Assembly (NCBI RefSeq): GCF_010119225.1
Contig: NZ_WNKF01000007.1
Coordinates: forward strand, 1 to 64,000
DNA length: 64,000 nt
Reading direction: 5' to 3'
Source of the DNA: Cyclobacterium roseum
Lineage (GTDB): Bacteria > Bacteroidota > Bacteroidia > Cytophagales > Cyclobacteriaceae
Below are positions 7,684 through 16,278 of the stretch, piece by piece. A model generated the notes under the pieces. That model saw only the letters and a program-made list of their open reading frames with translations, was not told where the DNA came from and made no database searches. Positions within the stretch are counted from its first letter, which is position 1. Every line of letters starts with the position of its first letter. The position numbers were made by a program, and so were the translations under genes.

Positions 7684-8970
7684 ATGATTGATATCTACCC
7701 CTATAACGCATCCACTCCTGCCAACTGCCCCCGATGTGGAGCGGAAAGTAAGGATGCCGGCGAACTGTTTTTCCAGGGAACGCATGTGTTAGCTGAACAG
7801 AACTGCAGTGATTGCGGGCTTGACTTTTACGTGACGTTGCCGATCGGACATGCTGCCCTTTATCCCGTGGTTTGTGCCCGGGACGGAAGGTATGCCCGGT
7901 ACAACCGGCAGGAAGGGTCCTGGATGGCCTTGCCCCTGATCCGCTCCTTTCAAAAAGACGCTGGCGCAGAGGTGGAAATAGCACTATTGCAGCCAAATCC
8001 CGGAGGAGAGCTGTTGCTAGTTAATTGCCTGGACAGTTGTTTCGGACATGTTTTTACCAAGCTCTGGAACGTGTATTTGCTTAAAAAACAATATCCCTTC
8101 AAAACCCTGGCGGTATTGCTGCCAGCTCGCTGCTGTTGGTTGATTACCGATTCGGAAGTAGAGATCTGGTCGGTGGACCTGCCGCTGGAGGAGTTGGGAA
8201 AAGGGGTTCAGGGGCTGGATGCCTGGGTAAAGGAACAATTTAAACGGTTTGCTTCCGTGGCATTGAGTGAAGTACCGGTACATCCCCCGCTGGAGGGATT
8301 GGATGTTGACGAAATACTGCAGGCCCGGCCATTTGACCTGGAGGATTTTGAAAAGTTACCCTTGCAGCTCACCTTTATCTGGCGCAGCGACAGGTTTTGG
8401 CTGAATAGCAGACTACTGGATTTGTTGTACAAGGCTTCCATCAAGTTTGGCTTCCAGTTCCTGGTTAGGGACATGATATGCTTCCGGCAGGTGCATTTGT
8501 TGGGAAGGCTTCGCAAGCGGATTCAAAATGCCCTACCGGAGGCTCGTTTTTTGGTGACAGGGCTGAATACAAGTGCTCGTTTTCCAAAAGGTTGGGAGGA
8601 TGAGCGGGTACCGCATATCGTGGAGTCTGTAGAGCGAAGGTGGAATGAGATTTTCCGAACAAGTCAGGTGGTGATCGGAGTGCATGGATCCCATATGTTA
8701 ATACCCACCGCCTTGGCAGCCGGTTTTGTAGAGATCCTGCCCCGGCACAAGGTGCCTCATCTGACGGAGGACATTGGCCAGCAGCATGGAGGGCGTCTGG
8801 GCCCTTTTCTGGGTAGGTTTGTGGATGAGTTTTCTTCTCCGAGGTTGGTTGCGCACCATGTGCTGAGTATGGTGAAGGGGTTTGGACGGGTTTATGGAGC
8901 GGATTGTATGGAAGTTCAGAAGAAGCAAAAAGCCATAGGGGTTGAAAGGGAAGCATTTAATTATTGGTAG
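7684..8970 (+). CDS. GT61-like glycosyltransferase with N-terminal zinc ribbon
   Basis: The first 45 residues carry a four-cysteine zinc ribbon (Cys15, Cys18, Cys41, Cys44; CPRCG and CSDCG). The rest resembles GT61 (DUF563) transferases: FIWRSDRFW near 231-239, and near the C-terminus VIGVHGSHMLIPTALAAGFVE at about 330-350, the usual donor-binding G-x-H-G-(A/S) segment. I know of no standard GT61 enzyme with such a ribbon, so the fusion is unusual. Donor and acceptor cannot be read from sequence. It is the last gene of the GC-richer left part of the locus; a 140-base gap follows. Confidence 0.65.
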   Translation: MIDIYPYNASTPANCPRCGAESKDAGELFFQGTHVLAEQNCSDCGLDFYVTLPIGHAALYPVVCARDGRYARYNRQEGSWMALPLIRSFQKDAGAEVEIALLQPNPGGELLLVNCLDSCFGHVFTKLWNVYLLKKQYPFKTLAVLLPARCCWLITDSEVEIWSVDLPLEELGKGVQGLDAWVKEQFKRFASVALSEVPVHPPLEGLDVDEILQARPFDLEDFEKLPLQLTFIWRSDRFWLNSRLLDLLYKASIKFGFQFLVRDMICFRQVHLLGRLRKRIQNALPEARFLVTGLNTSARFPKGWEDERVPHIVESVERRWNEIFRTSQVVIGVHGSHMLIPTALAAGFVEILPRHKVPHLTEDIGQQHGGRLGPFLGRFVDEFSSPRLVAHHVLSMVKGFGRVYGADCMEVQKKQKAIGVEREAFNYW

Positions 8971-9110
8971 ATTAAGCACTGCTGTTAGGAGATAAGGAGT
9001 AATGAAAGTTTCCGAAAAAACCACCGCAATTTACGGGGCTTTACGGAAGCTACCTGTTAGCTGAGGTTTGAGTCCTTTATGTTCAATTACCAATATCCGC
9101 CAAGTAAAAA

Positions 9111-9833
9111 GTGATCCAAAAAATTAAGACCTTTCTAAAAAACGCATCGCCGATTTTTTTAATGGATCTTTACCGATCATTCCGGAAGAAAAAGAAGCTG
9201 GATATAGATGGCCTTAGTACTGAGGAAGTATTTTCAAAGATTTATAAAGAGAAGTATTGGGTGTATGGGGAAAGTGTCTCAGGAACAGGTTCAGACGTAA
9301 ATCAGACCAATGTCATTATTCCTGAACTGGAAAGGTTATTTCATGAGTTGGAAGTGACATCGATTTTAGATGCTCCCTGTGGAGATTTCAACTGGATGAA
9401 CCAGGTGAATCTGGATGGGATAAACTATTTGGGAATTGATATTGTGGAAGATCTGATACGCTTCAATAGGTCAAAATATTGGAATAAACGAGGTGTTAAA
9501 TTCAAAACAGGAGATATTATTACAGGTGATTTACCAAGGGTTGATTTGATACTGTGTAGAGACTGCCTGGTTCATTTTTCCTTTGCAGATATCAAAAAAA
9601 CCTTGGTTAATTTTAAAAAATCAGGATCAAAATACCTTTTGGCCACCAGTTTTTTTGATCGGAATAGCAACACAGACATTCCAACTGGATATTGGAGGCC
9701 TCTAAACTTGCAAAAACCACCCTTTAATTTCCCCCCACCCATCAAAATAATTAATGAAAAGTGTATGGAAGGAGGAGGAAAGCATAGGGATAAGATGCTT
9801 CTAGCGTGGGAATTAAAGAATCTGAATATCTAA
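9111..9833 (+). CDS. Class I SAM-dependent methyltransferase, paralogue A
   Basis: Residues 84-104 hold a glycine-containing motif I, SILDAPCGDFNWM, typical of a small methyltransferase group; LILCRDCLVHFSF further on (about 146-158) completes the Rossmann core. Likely O-methylates a sugar in the exported glycan. The GTG at 9111 is used because no ATG precedes the conserved region. The protein is clearly paralogous to the product of 11248-11964, sharing CRDCLVHFSF and NFKKSGSKYLL exactly. It is more AT-rich than the genes to its left and marks the start of the AT-rich part of the locus. Confidence 0.85.
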   Translation: MIQKIKTFLKNASPIFLMDLYRSFRKKKKLDIDGLSTEEVFSKIYKEKYWVYGESVSGTGSDVNQTNVIIPELERLFHELEVTSILDAPCGDFNWMNQVNLDGINYLGIDIVEDLIRFNRSKYWNKRGVKFKTGDIITGDLPRVDLILCRDCLVHFSFADIKKTLVNFKKSGSKYLLATSFFDRNSNTDIPTGYWRPLNLQKPPFNFPPPIKIINEKCMEGGGKHRDKMLLAWELKNLNI

Positions 9834-10052
9834 TTTGTAGCATATTCAAGGAAATTAAAGTTTAATCCTGCTGTCTTATTGCAAATCCCATTTCAAAATT
9901 GGTCGCCGACTAGGTATTTATTTTCAATTTGCTAAAAGTGAATTATTATTTATTCTACAAGTCGTATGTCCAATGGTTATAGGTAAAGGCCGTGATTAAA
10001 ATTGATTTTACCCTTCTTTCAGTTAAAATGAATTTCCGACTTAAAATCAAGA

Positions 10053-10868
10053 ATGAAACAAGGCATTACTAATACTATTTTTAAAATAAGGAGAAGTAAG
10101 CTATATCAAAGATTGAAATATTTTTATTTGAGTAGAAAGCCATTTTTAAGGTATTTTTTCAATAAATCAAAGAGAGACAATATTTTGGGAGAAAAGCCTG
10201 TTTTTATTTATAATCATATTCCTAAGTGTGGCGGGACAAGTTTTAATGTCATACTTAGTGATTTTTTTTCTGTAATTTATGATTACCCTCCTCATGAGTT
10301 AGAGTTTGAGTGCCATTTCGATTTTTTAGAAAGCCTTAAGGTGCATGAGAAAGAAGTACCCAATTATCTAGCGTTAAAACCTTTTCAAGCAATGTCAGGT
10401 CATTATTTTTATAATGAAATTTTTCTAAGCAGTAGGTTCAAAGGGATATACGATTGTCCCAGAGTTAAATTGATTTCATTTTTGAGGGATCCATTAACTC
10501 ATCGCGTTTCTTTGTATTCCTTCGGAATAAAAAAGGGGCATTCTTATGTTAAAGGAATAGAATTGGAGGATTACATTTTACATGGCAATAACTATTATTC
10601 AAAAATATTAGAGTGTGATATCAATAATTACAAAGAGAGATTGGACAATTATTTTTTTATCGGAATAATGGAAGAATTTAATAGGTCAATTGAATTATTG
10701 TCTGAAAAATTGCGAATGAAAGTAAATAGATCAATTCCAAATATTAATAGATCAAATTCTGAAAAGTTTTATGGGATGCTATCAGAAGAAATAAAGCAAG
10801 AATTCAAGAGTTCAAATCATCTTGATTATTTAATATATGAATATTCATTAGAATTACTTAATAGATGA
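10053..10868 (+). CDS. Sulfotransferase family protein
   Basis: Likely transfers sulfate from PAPS to a sugar. Residues 54-64 carry NHIPKCGGTSF, the 5'-phosphosulfate-binding loop, and 142-155 carry SFLRDPLTHRVSLY, the 3'-phosphate-binding motif. Both are characteristic of the carbohydrate sulfotransferases related to heparan-sulfate 2-O-sulfotransferases. Length (271) is normal for the family. The gene is strongly AT-rich and stands alone between AT-rich gaps (219 and 379 bases), flanked by the two paralogous methyltransferases, which suggests a separately acquired cassette. No PAPS synthesis genes are in the window. Confidence 0.85.
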   Translation: MKQGITNTIFKIRRSKLYQRLKYFYLSRKPFLRYFFNKSKRDNILGEKPVFIYNHIPKCGGTSFNVILSDFFSVIYDYPPHELEFECHFDFLESLKVHEKEVPNYLALKPFQAMSGHYFYNEIFLSSRFKGIYDCPRVKLISFLRDPLTHRVSLYSFGIKKGHSYVKGIELEDYILHGNNYYSKILECDINNYKERLDNYFFIGIMEEFNRSIELLSEKLRMKVNRSIPNINRSNSEKFYGMLSEEIKQEFKSSNHLDYLIYEYSLELLNR

Positions 10869-11247
10869 TTTTTACTTTTATATTAATTTATTAAAATTGA
10901 TATGATAATAAAAAGCATTACCATTCTAATATATAGATTCTTAACCGATAAAGTTGTAATTATTTAAAAAATCTGAACCAGTCCATTAGGCTAAGGCTCT
11001 TTCTGCATTTTTTTAAAAATTGGTAAAAACCAAAAAAGAAGGGCCAAAAACTTAAGAATGCGTTTAGTGACCCTTCATTGAAGGGATGAATTGACTTTTT
11101 TGGCCCAATTCCTGAATCAGATAAATAATTCTAAGTTTATATCCAATACCTCCGGGGCAGGGAAACCAATCTTAACCATATGTTCACCTGTGCATTAGGA
11201 AAATGAACTAAAATTTCTAGCTGAAGGCATAACAGCAATTCTATACT
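10869..11247. other. AT-rich gap holding an inverted repeat and a coding relic
   Basis: A perfect 10-base inverted repeat GGGCCAAAAA (11041-11050) and TTTTTGGCCC (11097-11106) encloses a second hairpin, CCCTTC-ATT-GAAGGG (11071-11085). On the minus strand an uninterrupted frame of 56 codons (11130 down to the stop at 10960) reads through the repeat but has no credible start. It may be the 3' remnant of a lost gene or mobile element. No intact gene is seen. Confidence 0.4.
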
Positions 11248-11964
11248 ATGTTAAAAATACTAAGGTATTATTTTAGAAAGTTCAAGGGCGATATCCATGC
11301 CAATGAATACATTTACTACCCGAAGAATTTTTTATCGGATGCCGAGAATACCAATGATGTTTTTAATAAGATATATTTCAAAAATACCTGGGGGTCAACA
11401 GAGAGCTCATCGGGCAGGGGTTCGGAAATACAGCATACCAAAACCTTATTGAAAAAGCTTGACCGCTTGACCAAAGAGTTTGAAATTAAAAGTATGTTGG
11501 ATGCGCCTTGCGGCGATTTTAATTGGATGAAACACCTGGATAAAACCAGGATTTCTTATATTGGAATGGATATAGTGGAAGACATAATTGATTCTTTGAA
11601 TGCTAAGTATGCCCATAATTCCAAATTGCCTTTTCAAATCGGGGATATCATGGCCGGTGGATTGCCTCAGGTAGATTTGATATTTTGTCGTGATTGTTTG
11701 GTTCATTTTTCATTTGAAGATATCCATCAGTCCCTGTCAAACTTTAAGAAATCAGGTTCAAAGTATTTACTGACCACTTCCTATACAGACAGAGGGGTTA
11801 ACCGTGCTATTCAAACAGGTGGCTGGAGGCCAATCAATCTCGAAAAGGAACCCTTTAACCTTCCTAAGCCACTCAAATTAATCCATGAAAATAATTTAGA
11901 TTACCACGGTATGTATTTCGACAAATGTATGGCTTTGTGGAAATTGTCTGATATCAAAATTTAG
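11248..11964 (+). CDS. Class I SAM-dependent methyltransferase, paralogue B
   Basis: A 238-residue paralogue of the 9111-9833 product, with SMLDAPCGDFNWM at 82-94, DIVEDII shortly after, and CRDCLVHFSFEDI. Both share an N-terminal segment ending in a GRGSE/GTGSD-type turn and a C-terminal PFN(L/F)P-P-KLI block. The likely role is O-methylation of a glycan residue, possibly at a different position or sugar from paralogue A. It lies 11 bases before the exporter permease, so it probably travels with the export genes. Confidence 0.85.
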   Translation: MLKILRYYFRKFKGDIHANEYIYYPKNFLSDAENTNDVFNKIYFKNTWGSTESSSGRGSEIQHTKTLLKKLDRLTKEFEIKSMLDAPCGDFNWMKHLDKTRISYIGMDIVEDIIDSLNAKYAHNSKLPFQIGDIMAGGLPQVDLIFCRDCLVHFSFEDIHQSLSNFKKSGSKYLLTTSYTDRGVNRAIQTGGWRPINLEKEPFNLPKPLKLIHENNLDYHGMYFDKCMALWKLSDIKI

Positions 11965-11975
11965 TCTGAATTCCA

Positions 11976-12794
11976 ATGTCCAAAGTCAGTGTAATAGAAC
12001 CTTCCAAAGGCTGGAAGGTAGTAGATGTAGGAGAGTTATGGAGATACAAGGACCTGTTGTATTTTTTGACGGTCAGGGGTATCAAAGCCCGCTATGCCCA
12101 ATCTGTATTGGGAGTTGGTTGGGCCATTATTCAACCTTTGTTTACCACCTTGGTATTTACAGTGGTATTTGGGGGCTTGGCCAAAGTGGATTCTGATGGC
12201 ATGCCCTATATTCTATTTTCCTATTTGGCTTTGTGGCCATGGAATTATTTCTCAGGAACCCTTTCCGAATCCGCTAATAGCCTTGTCGCCAATGCGGGGA
12301 TGATTACCAAAGTCTATTTTCCCCGGTTAATTCTACCTTTGGCTGCCATCTTTTCCAAACTCCTGGATTTCATCATATCCTTTATAGTGCTTCTGGGATT
12401 ATTGATCTATTTTCAAGTCATGCCGGGATGGAACCTGGTATTTTTACCCTTGCTCTTGGTGCAGCTATTGATGGCTTCTTTGGGGATTGGAATGATACTT
12501 TCGGCTATGGCGGTACAATACAGGGATGTGAAATATGCCCTGACATTTGTGGTGCAGTTGTTACTTTATCTGGCTCCTGTGGTGTACAGTACCACTGCGG
12601 TACCTGATCAGTGGCAGTTTGTTTATTCCCTCAATCCCATGGTGGGGGTGGTTGAAGGCATCCGGGCTATGTTTCTTTCCAGGCCCATGCCTTGGGAATG
12701 GATTTGGCCAGGGGCAATTGTGGCTATGGCAGTTTTTGTTTTTGGCTTGTTTTATTTCCGCCGAATGGAGAAGGTTTTTGCGGATGTGGCTTAA
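11976..12794 (+). CDS. wzm: Polysaccharide ABC exporter, permease (Wzm)
   Basis: The inner-membrane half of an ABC-2-type exporter that moves a lipid-linked glycan to the periplasm. At 272 residues with six predicted helices it has the normal TagG/Wzm size. The N-terminal amphipathic segment (YKDLLYFLTVRGIKARYAQS) and the re-entrant LNPMVGVVEGIR motif near 222-233 are typical. It pairs with the ATPase 38 bases downstream. Wzm/Wzt systems normally export a finished polymer, so chain length would be set before export. Confidence 0.95.
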   Translation: MSKVSVIEPSKGWKVVDVGELWRYKDLLYFLTVRGIKARYAQSVLGVGWAIIQPLFTTLVFTVVFGGLAKVDSDGMPYILFSYLALWPWNYFSGTLSESANSLVANAGMITKVYFPRLILPLAAIFSKLLDFIISFIVLLGLLIYFQVMPGWNLVFLPLLLVQLLMASLGIGMILSAMAVQYRDVKYALTFVVQLLLYLAPVVYSTTAVPDQWQFVYSLNPMVGVVEGIRAMFLSRPMPWEWIWPGAIVAMAVFVFGLFYFRRMEKVFADVA

Positions 12795-12832
12795 CTCGAC
12801 CGATGAAGATTACATTTTAAATTATTGATAAA

Positions 12833-14080
12833 GTGTCAGATACCATAATCAAAGTAGAAAACATCTCCAAGCGCTACCGTATTGGCCTGCAGGAAAAAAA
12901 GGCGGATACTTTTGCCCAGCAGATGGTAAATGTACTAAAATACCCTATTGACAACTTTAGAAAGATCAAGAACCTAGGTAAGTTTCAGGGAGAAGAGGAG
13001 GAAGGGGTACATTGGGCTCTGAAAGATGTGAGTTTTGAAGTAAAGCAGGGGGAAGTTTTGGGAATTATCGGAAAAAACGGAGCTGGTAAATCTACTTTGC
13101 TAAAGATTCTATCCAAAATCACAGAGCCCACTTCAGGCCGGATTGAAATGTACGGAAGGGTAGCAGCCTTGCTGGAAGTAGGTACAGGATTTCATCCCGA
13201 ACTGACAGGGAGGGAAAACATCTATATGAATGGGACCATTCTCGGGATGACCAAAAGGGAAATCGACCGCAAGCTTGATGAAATCATTGATTTCTCTGGC
13301 GTAGGGAAATATATAGATACTCCGGTTAAGTTTTATTCCTCCGGCATGCGCGTACGGTTGGGTTTCTCAGTAGCGGCTCATTTGGAACCTGAGATATTGA
13401 TTATTGATGAGGTATTATCTGTTGGAGATTTCGAATTTCAGCAAAAATGTCTAGGTAAGATGGGGGAGGTCAGTAAATATGAGGGAAGAACTGTTTTATT
13501 TGTAAGTCATAATATGAGTGCAGTCAAAGAACTTTGTTCAAATTCTTTAGTTCTTAAAAACGGGAATTTTCAAAAAATTGGAAAAACCTCTGAAGTCTTG
13601 CATCTTTATTTAGGTAAAACGAGTGAAAAAAAATTCAATAGAATTATAGATAATCAAAATTATGAAGTAATTGTTAATATGGCATATATTGAAAATTCTA
13701 AAGAAGATTTGGACGGTTATGTAACTTTATTTATCCAATTACTAAGCAATTTAGAAACATCGGTAGCACTTGATATTAGGGTGAAAACCTCTGATTTGCA
13801 AATACCTGTTGGATTTGGTTCTATGGGAACATTCGATCATTTTGATCAACTTAAATTAAATAAAGGTAAAAATAATTTTGAATTTAATATAAATACAAAA
13901 ACAATTGCTGTTGGTGAGTATTTATTAAGTATAGATATTACAAAACCTTTTGTTAAGTTTTATGATAGGTGTGAAGATTGCATATCGTTTGAAATTTTAA
14001 AACCTACTTCCAAACAAAAGGATTTATTACTATCATGGAATTATGGGGCATATGTGATTGAAATAACTTCAAATGTTTAA
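12833..14080 (+). CDS. wzt: Polysaccharide ABC exporter, ATPase with C-terminal Wzt-type domain
   Basis: Residues 1-245 form the nucleotide-binding domain: Walker A GKNGAGKST at 80-88, degenerate signature YSSGM at 168-172, Walker B ILIIDE at 188-193 and the H-loop SHN at 225-227. Residues about 255-415 form an extra beta-rich domain of the Wzt C-terminal type, which in known systems binds the terminal cap of the polymer. The ATPase half is GC-moderate and strongly conserved, while the coding sequence turns sharply AT-rich soon after the H-loop (about 13500), suggesting a swapped specificity domain. The GTG at 12833 is the start. The end overlaps the next gene by eight bases. Confidence 0.93.
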   Translation: MSDTIIKVENISKRYRIGLQEKKADTFAQQMVNVLKYPIDNFRKIKNLGKFQGEEEEGVHWALKDVSFEVKQGEVLGIIGKNGAGKSTLLKILSKITEPTSGRIEMYGRVAALLEVGTGFHPELTGRENIYMNGTILGMTKREIDRKLDEIIDFSGVGKYIDTPVKFYSSGMRVRLGFSVAAHLEPEILIIDEVLSVGDFEFQQKCLGKMGEVSKYEGRTVLFVSHNMSAVKELCSNSLVLKNGNFQKIGKTSEVLHLYLGKTSEKKFNRIIDNQNYEVIVNMAYIENSKEDLDGYVTLFIQLLSNLETSVALDIRVKTSDLQIPVGFGSMGTFDHFDQLKLNKGKNNFEFNINTKTIAVGEYLLSIDITKPFVKFYDRCEDCISFEILKPTSKQKDLLLSWNYGAYVIEITSNV

Positions 14081-14747
14081 AATTTTCAAAAAAAATAAGA
14101 AATATGTGAATCCTGATCCTCTTGAATTTGTAAAGGGACTTGACTTAGATATAATTTTTGATGTTGGTGCCTATCAAGGTGGAATAGCAAATAAATTATT
14201 AAATTATTCAAGTAATGCTAGAGTTTTTGCGTTTGAGCCCTTTCCACCATCATTTGAAATATTGAAAAATAGGCTTGAAGAAAATAGTAGGTTTAAATGT
14301 TTTCAAATAGCTCTTTCAGATAAGGAAGGACAATTAGATTTTTATTCAAATAATTTTGCCGAAACAAATTCACTTTTACCCTCTAAAATTTTGGCTGATG
14401 ATATTTCAAAACTCACAATGACTAAAGGAATAGTAAAAGTGGAGACTCTAACTATTGATAAGTTTTGTAAAACTCATCATTTAGATAAAATTGATTTTCT
14501 TAAAATTGATGTTCAAGGAAATACTTATCAGGTACTCCAAGGAGCTAAAGAATTATTAAAAAATAATAAAATAAAAGTAATTTTTGCCGAAGTGGAATTT
14601 TTGCCTATTTATCAAGGACAAAACTTATTTTCTGAAGTTGAAATATTTTTGCGTAGCTATGGATTTCATCTTTATGACATTTCTAATGTAAATAAAATTA
14701 ATAATGGTAGAATGGGTTGGGCAGATGCTTTATTTATTCTTGAATAA
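14073..14747 (+). CDS. FkbM-family methyltransferase 1
   Basis: A 224-residue FkbM-type SAM methyltransferase. IIFDVGAYQGG at 27-37 binds SAM and FLKIDVQGNTYQVLQGA at 142-158 is the family's second signature; AFEPFPPSFE (53-62) is also characteristic. It probably O-methylates a sugar hydroxyl of the glycan. The eight-base overlap with the ATPase gene ties it to the exporter, and in Wzt systems a methyl cap is a known export signal, so it is a candidate for the capping enzyme. Strongly AT-rich codon use. Confidence 0.88.
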   Translation: MFKIFKKNKKYVNPDPLEFVKGLDLDIIFDVGAYQGGIANKLLNYSSNARVFAFEPFPPSFEILKNRLEENSRFKCFQIALSDKEGQLDFYSNNFAETNSLLPSKILADDISKLTMTKGIVKVETLTIDKFCKTHHLDKIDFLKIDVQGNTYQVLQGAKELLKNNKIKVIFAEVEFLPIYQGQNLFSEVEIFLRSYGFHLYDISNVNKINNGRMGWADALFILE

Positions 14748-15446
14748 ATGATTACAAGTATTAAGAATATAATTAAAAGTAGAATGGGTTTAGATCCATA
14801 TTTTAAAAAATCATATTCCCAATGTGGGGAAGATTTAATAATAGAATATGTATTTAAATTACGTGGTATATATTTTCCTCAATATTTAGATATCGGAGCT
14901 CATCATCCTAAATTTTTAAACAATACGGAATTGTTTTATCAGAAGGGTTGTAAGGGTATTAATATTGAGGCAAACCCACTCTTGCATAATGCTTTTGAGA
15001 TTTATCGGCCAAAAGATATTAACCTGAATATTGGAATAAGTGATATAGAAGAGGAGTTGGATTTCTATATTATGTTAGATAATACTCTAAGTACCTTTTC
15101 AAAAGAAGAATACCATCAGCTAATCGCAAATGGGAAAAGGCTTGATAGAGTTTATAAAATTAAATTGACGACCATAACCAGTATTTTAAATCATTATTGT
15201 AATGGTATTTTTCCTGACTTTTTGAGTATCGATGTAGAGGGATTGGATTTTAAAATATTAAAATCAATTGACTTTGAAAAGTCTTCACCCAAAGTTATTT
15301 GTGTTGAAGCATCGGAGTATTCTCCAGAGGGGTCAGGAGCGAGAAGAAAAGAGTTGATTAAATTTTTAGGTGATAAAGGCTACTATGAATATGCAAATAC
15401 CAACTTGAATGCCATTATGGTCAAGAAGGATTTTTGGTTTATCTAA
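14748..15446 (+). CDS. FkbM-family methyltransferase 2
   Basis: A second FkbM-type enzyme, not a close copy of the one before it. SYSQCGEDLII at 22-32 and YLDIGAHHP at 46-54 are hallmarks of the subgroup that acts in glycan loci, and LSIDVEGLDFKILKSIDF supplies the acidic motif. The ATG directly follows the previous stop codon and the next gene's ATG directly follows this stop, so these three genes are tightly coupled. AT-rich like its neighbours. Confidence 0.88.
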   Translation: MITSIKNIIKSRMGLDPYFKKSYSQCGEDLIIEYVFKLRGIYFPQYLDIGAHHPKFLNNTELFYQKGCKGINIEANPLLHNAFEIYRPKDINLNIGISDIEEELDFYIMLDNTLSTFSKEEYHQLIANGKRLDRVYKIKLTTITSILNHYCNGIFPDFLSIDVEGLDFKILKSIDFEKSSPKVICVEASEYSPEGSGARRKELIKFLGDKGYYEYANTNLNAIMVKKDFWFI

Positions 15447-16241
15447 ATGGATTCGCTTTTGTTTTCAATTGTACTTCCAACCTACAACTCTGCAAGCACA
15501 CTTTCCCTTGCGTTAGAAAGCATACTTGATCAGGACTATCAAAATTACGAAGTACTGGTTATGGATGGTAATTCGGAAGATAATACCGTTCAGATTGCAA
15601 ATGATTACAAGGATCCTCGTATCAAAATTATAAGCGAATGCGACGACGGTATTTACGATGCCATGAATAAGGGTGTGGCTCTGGCGAAAGGAGAGTGGTT
15701 ATATTTTTTAGGTAGTGACGACCAGCTCTATTCGAATGATGTTCTCGGAAAGGTGGTATCAGCATGTCGCTCTGAACTGGAGGTTGTATATGGAAATGTA
15801 TACAGTACCCGGTTCAATGGCTTGTATGACGGCTTGTTTGATGTGAATAAAATTTTAAAGCGAAATATCTGTCACCAGGCTATATTTATTAAGAGGTCGC
15901 TGTTTAACCGGATTGGTAATTTTAATATTCACTACAAGTCAAAAGCCGACTGGGACCATAATATGCGTTGGTTTCTTTCACCTGGCATTCATTATCTTTT
16001 TATTAACGAAGTAATTGCAAACTATGCAGACGGAGGCTTCAGTTCCATATCCACAGATGTGCCTTTTGAGAAAGATAAAATGTTGAATTACCTTCGCTAT
16101 TCTAAAAACACGTTAGTCCTCCGCAAGAAACTTTATCTGATAAAATTAGAGTTAATAAAACATTTGAAAAATCGAAATTCAAAACAAATATTTCGGCTGA
16201 TGTATTATATTCCAGACATTCTACTGAAAATCAGTAGGTAA
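15447..16241 (+). CDS. Glycosyltransferase, GT2 (WcaA-like)
   Basis: A 264-residue single-domain GT-A enzyme: FSIVLPTYNSA at 6-16, VMDGNSEDNT at 38-47 in place of the common DDGSTD, and metal-binding GSDDQ at 89-93. It has no transmembrane helix and presumably acts on the lipid-linked chain at the inner face of the membrane. The sequence YGNVYSTRFNG after the DxD region fits the subgroup annotated in colanic-acid-like loci. Donor sugar unknown. Confidence 0.88.
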   Translation: MDSLLFSIVLPTYNSASTLSLALESILDQDYQNYEVLVMDGNSEDNTVQIANDYKDPRIKIISECDDGIYDAMNKGVALAKGEWLYFLGSDDQLYSNDVLGKVVSACRSELEVVYGNVYSTRFNGLYDGLFDVNKILKRNICHQAIFIKRSLFNRIGNFNIHYKSKADWDHNMRWFLSPGIHYLFINEVIANYADGGFSSISTDVPFEKDKMLNYLRYSKNTLVLRKKLYLIKLELIKHLKNRNSKQIFRLMYYIPDILLKISR

Positions 16242-16278
16242 TCAGGTTCCAATCCCAATTACAATATTCAGATCAGTA

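Noticed and set aside
9002-9064. 20-codon frame with a good AAGGAG site between the GT61-like and methyltransferase genes
   Set aside because: It could be a leader peptide, but there is no attenuator hairpin and no codon bias; too short to support.
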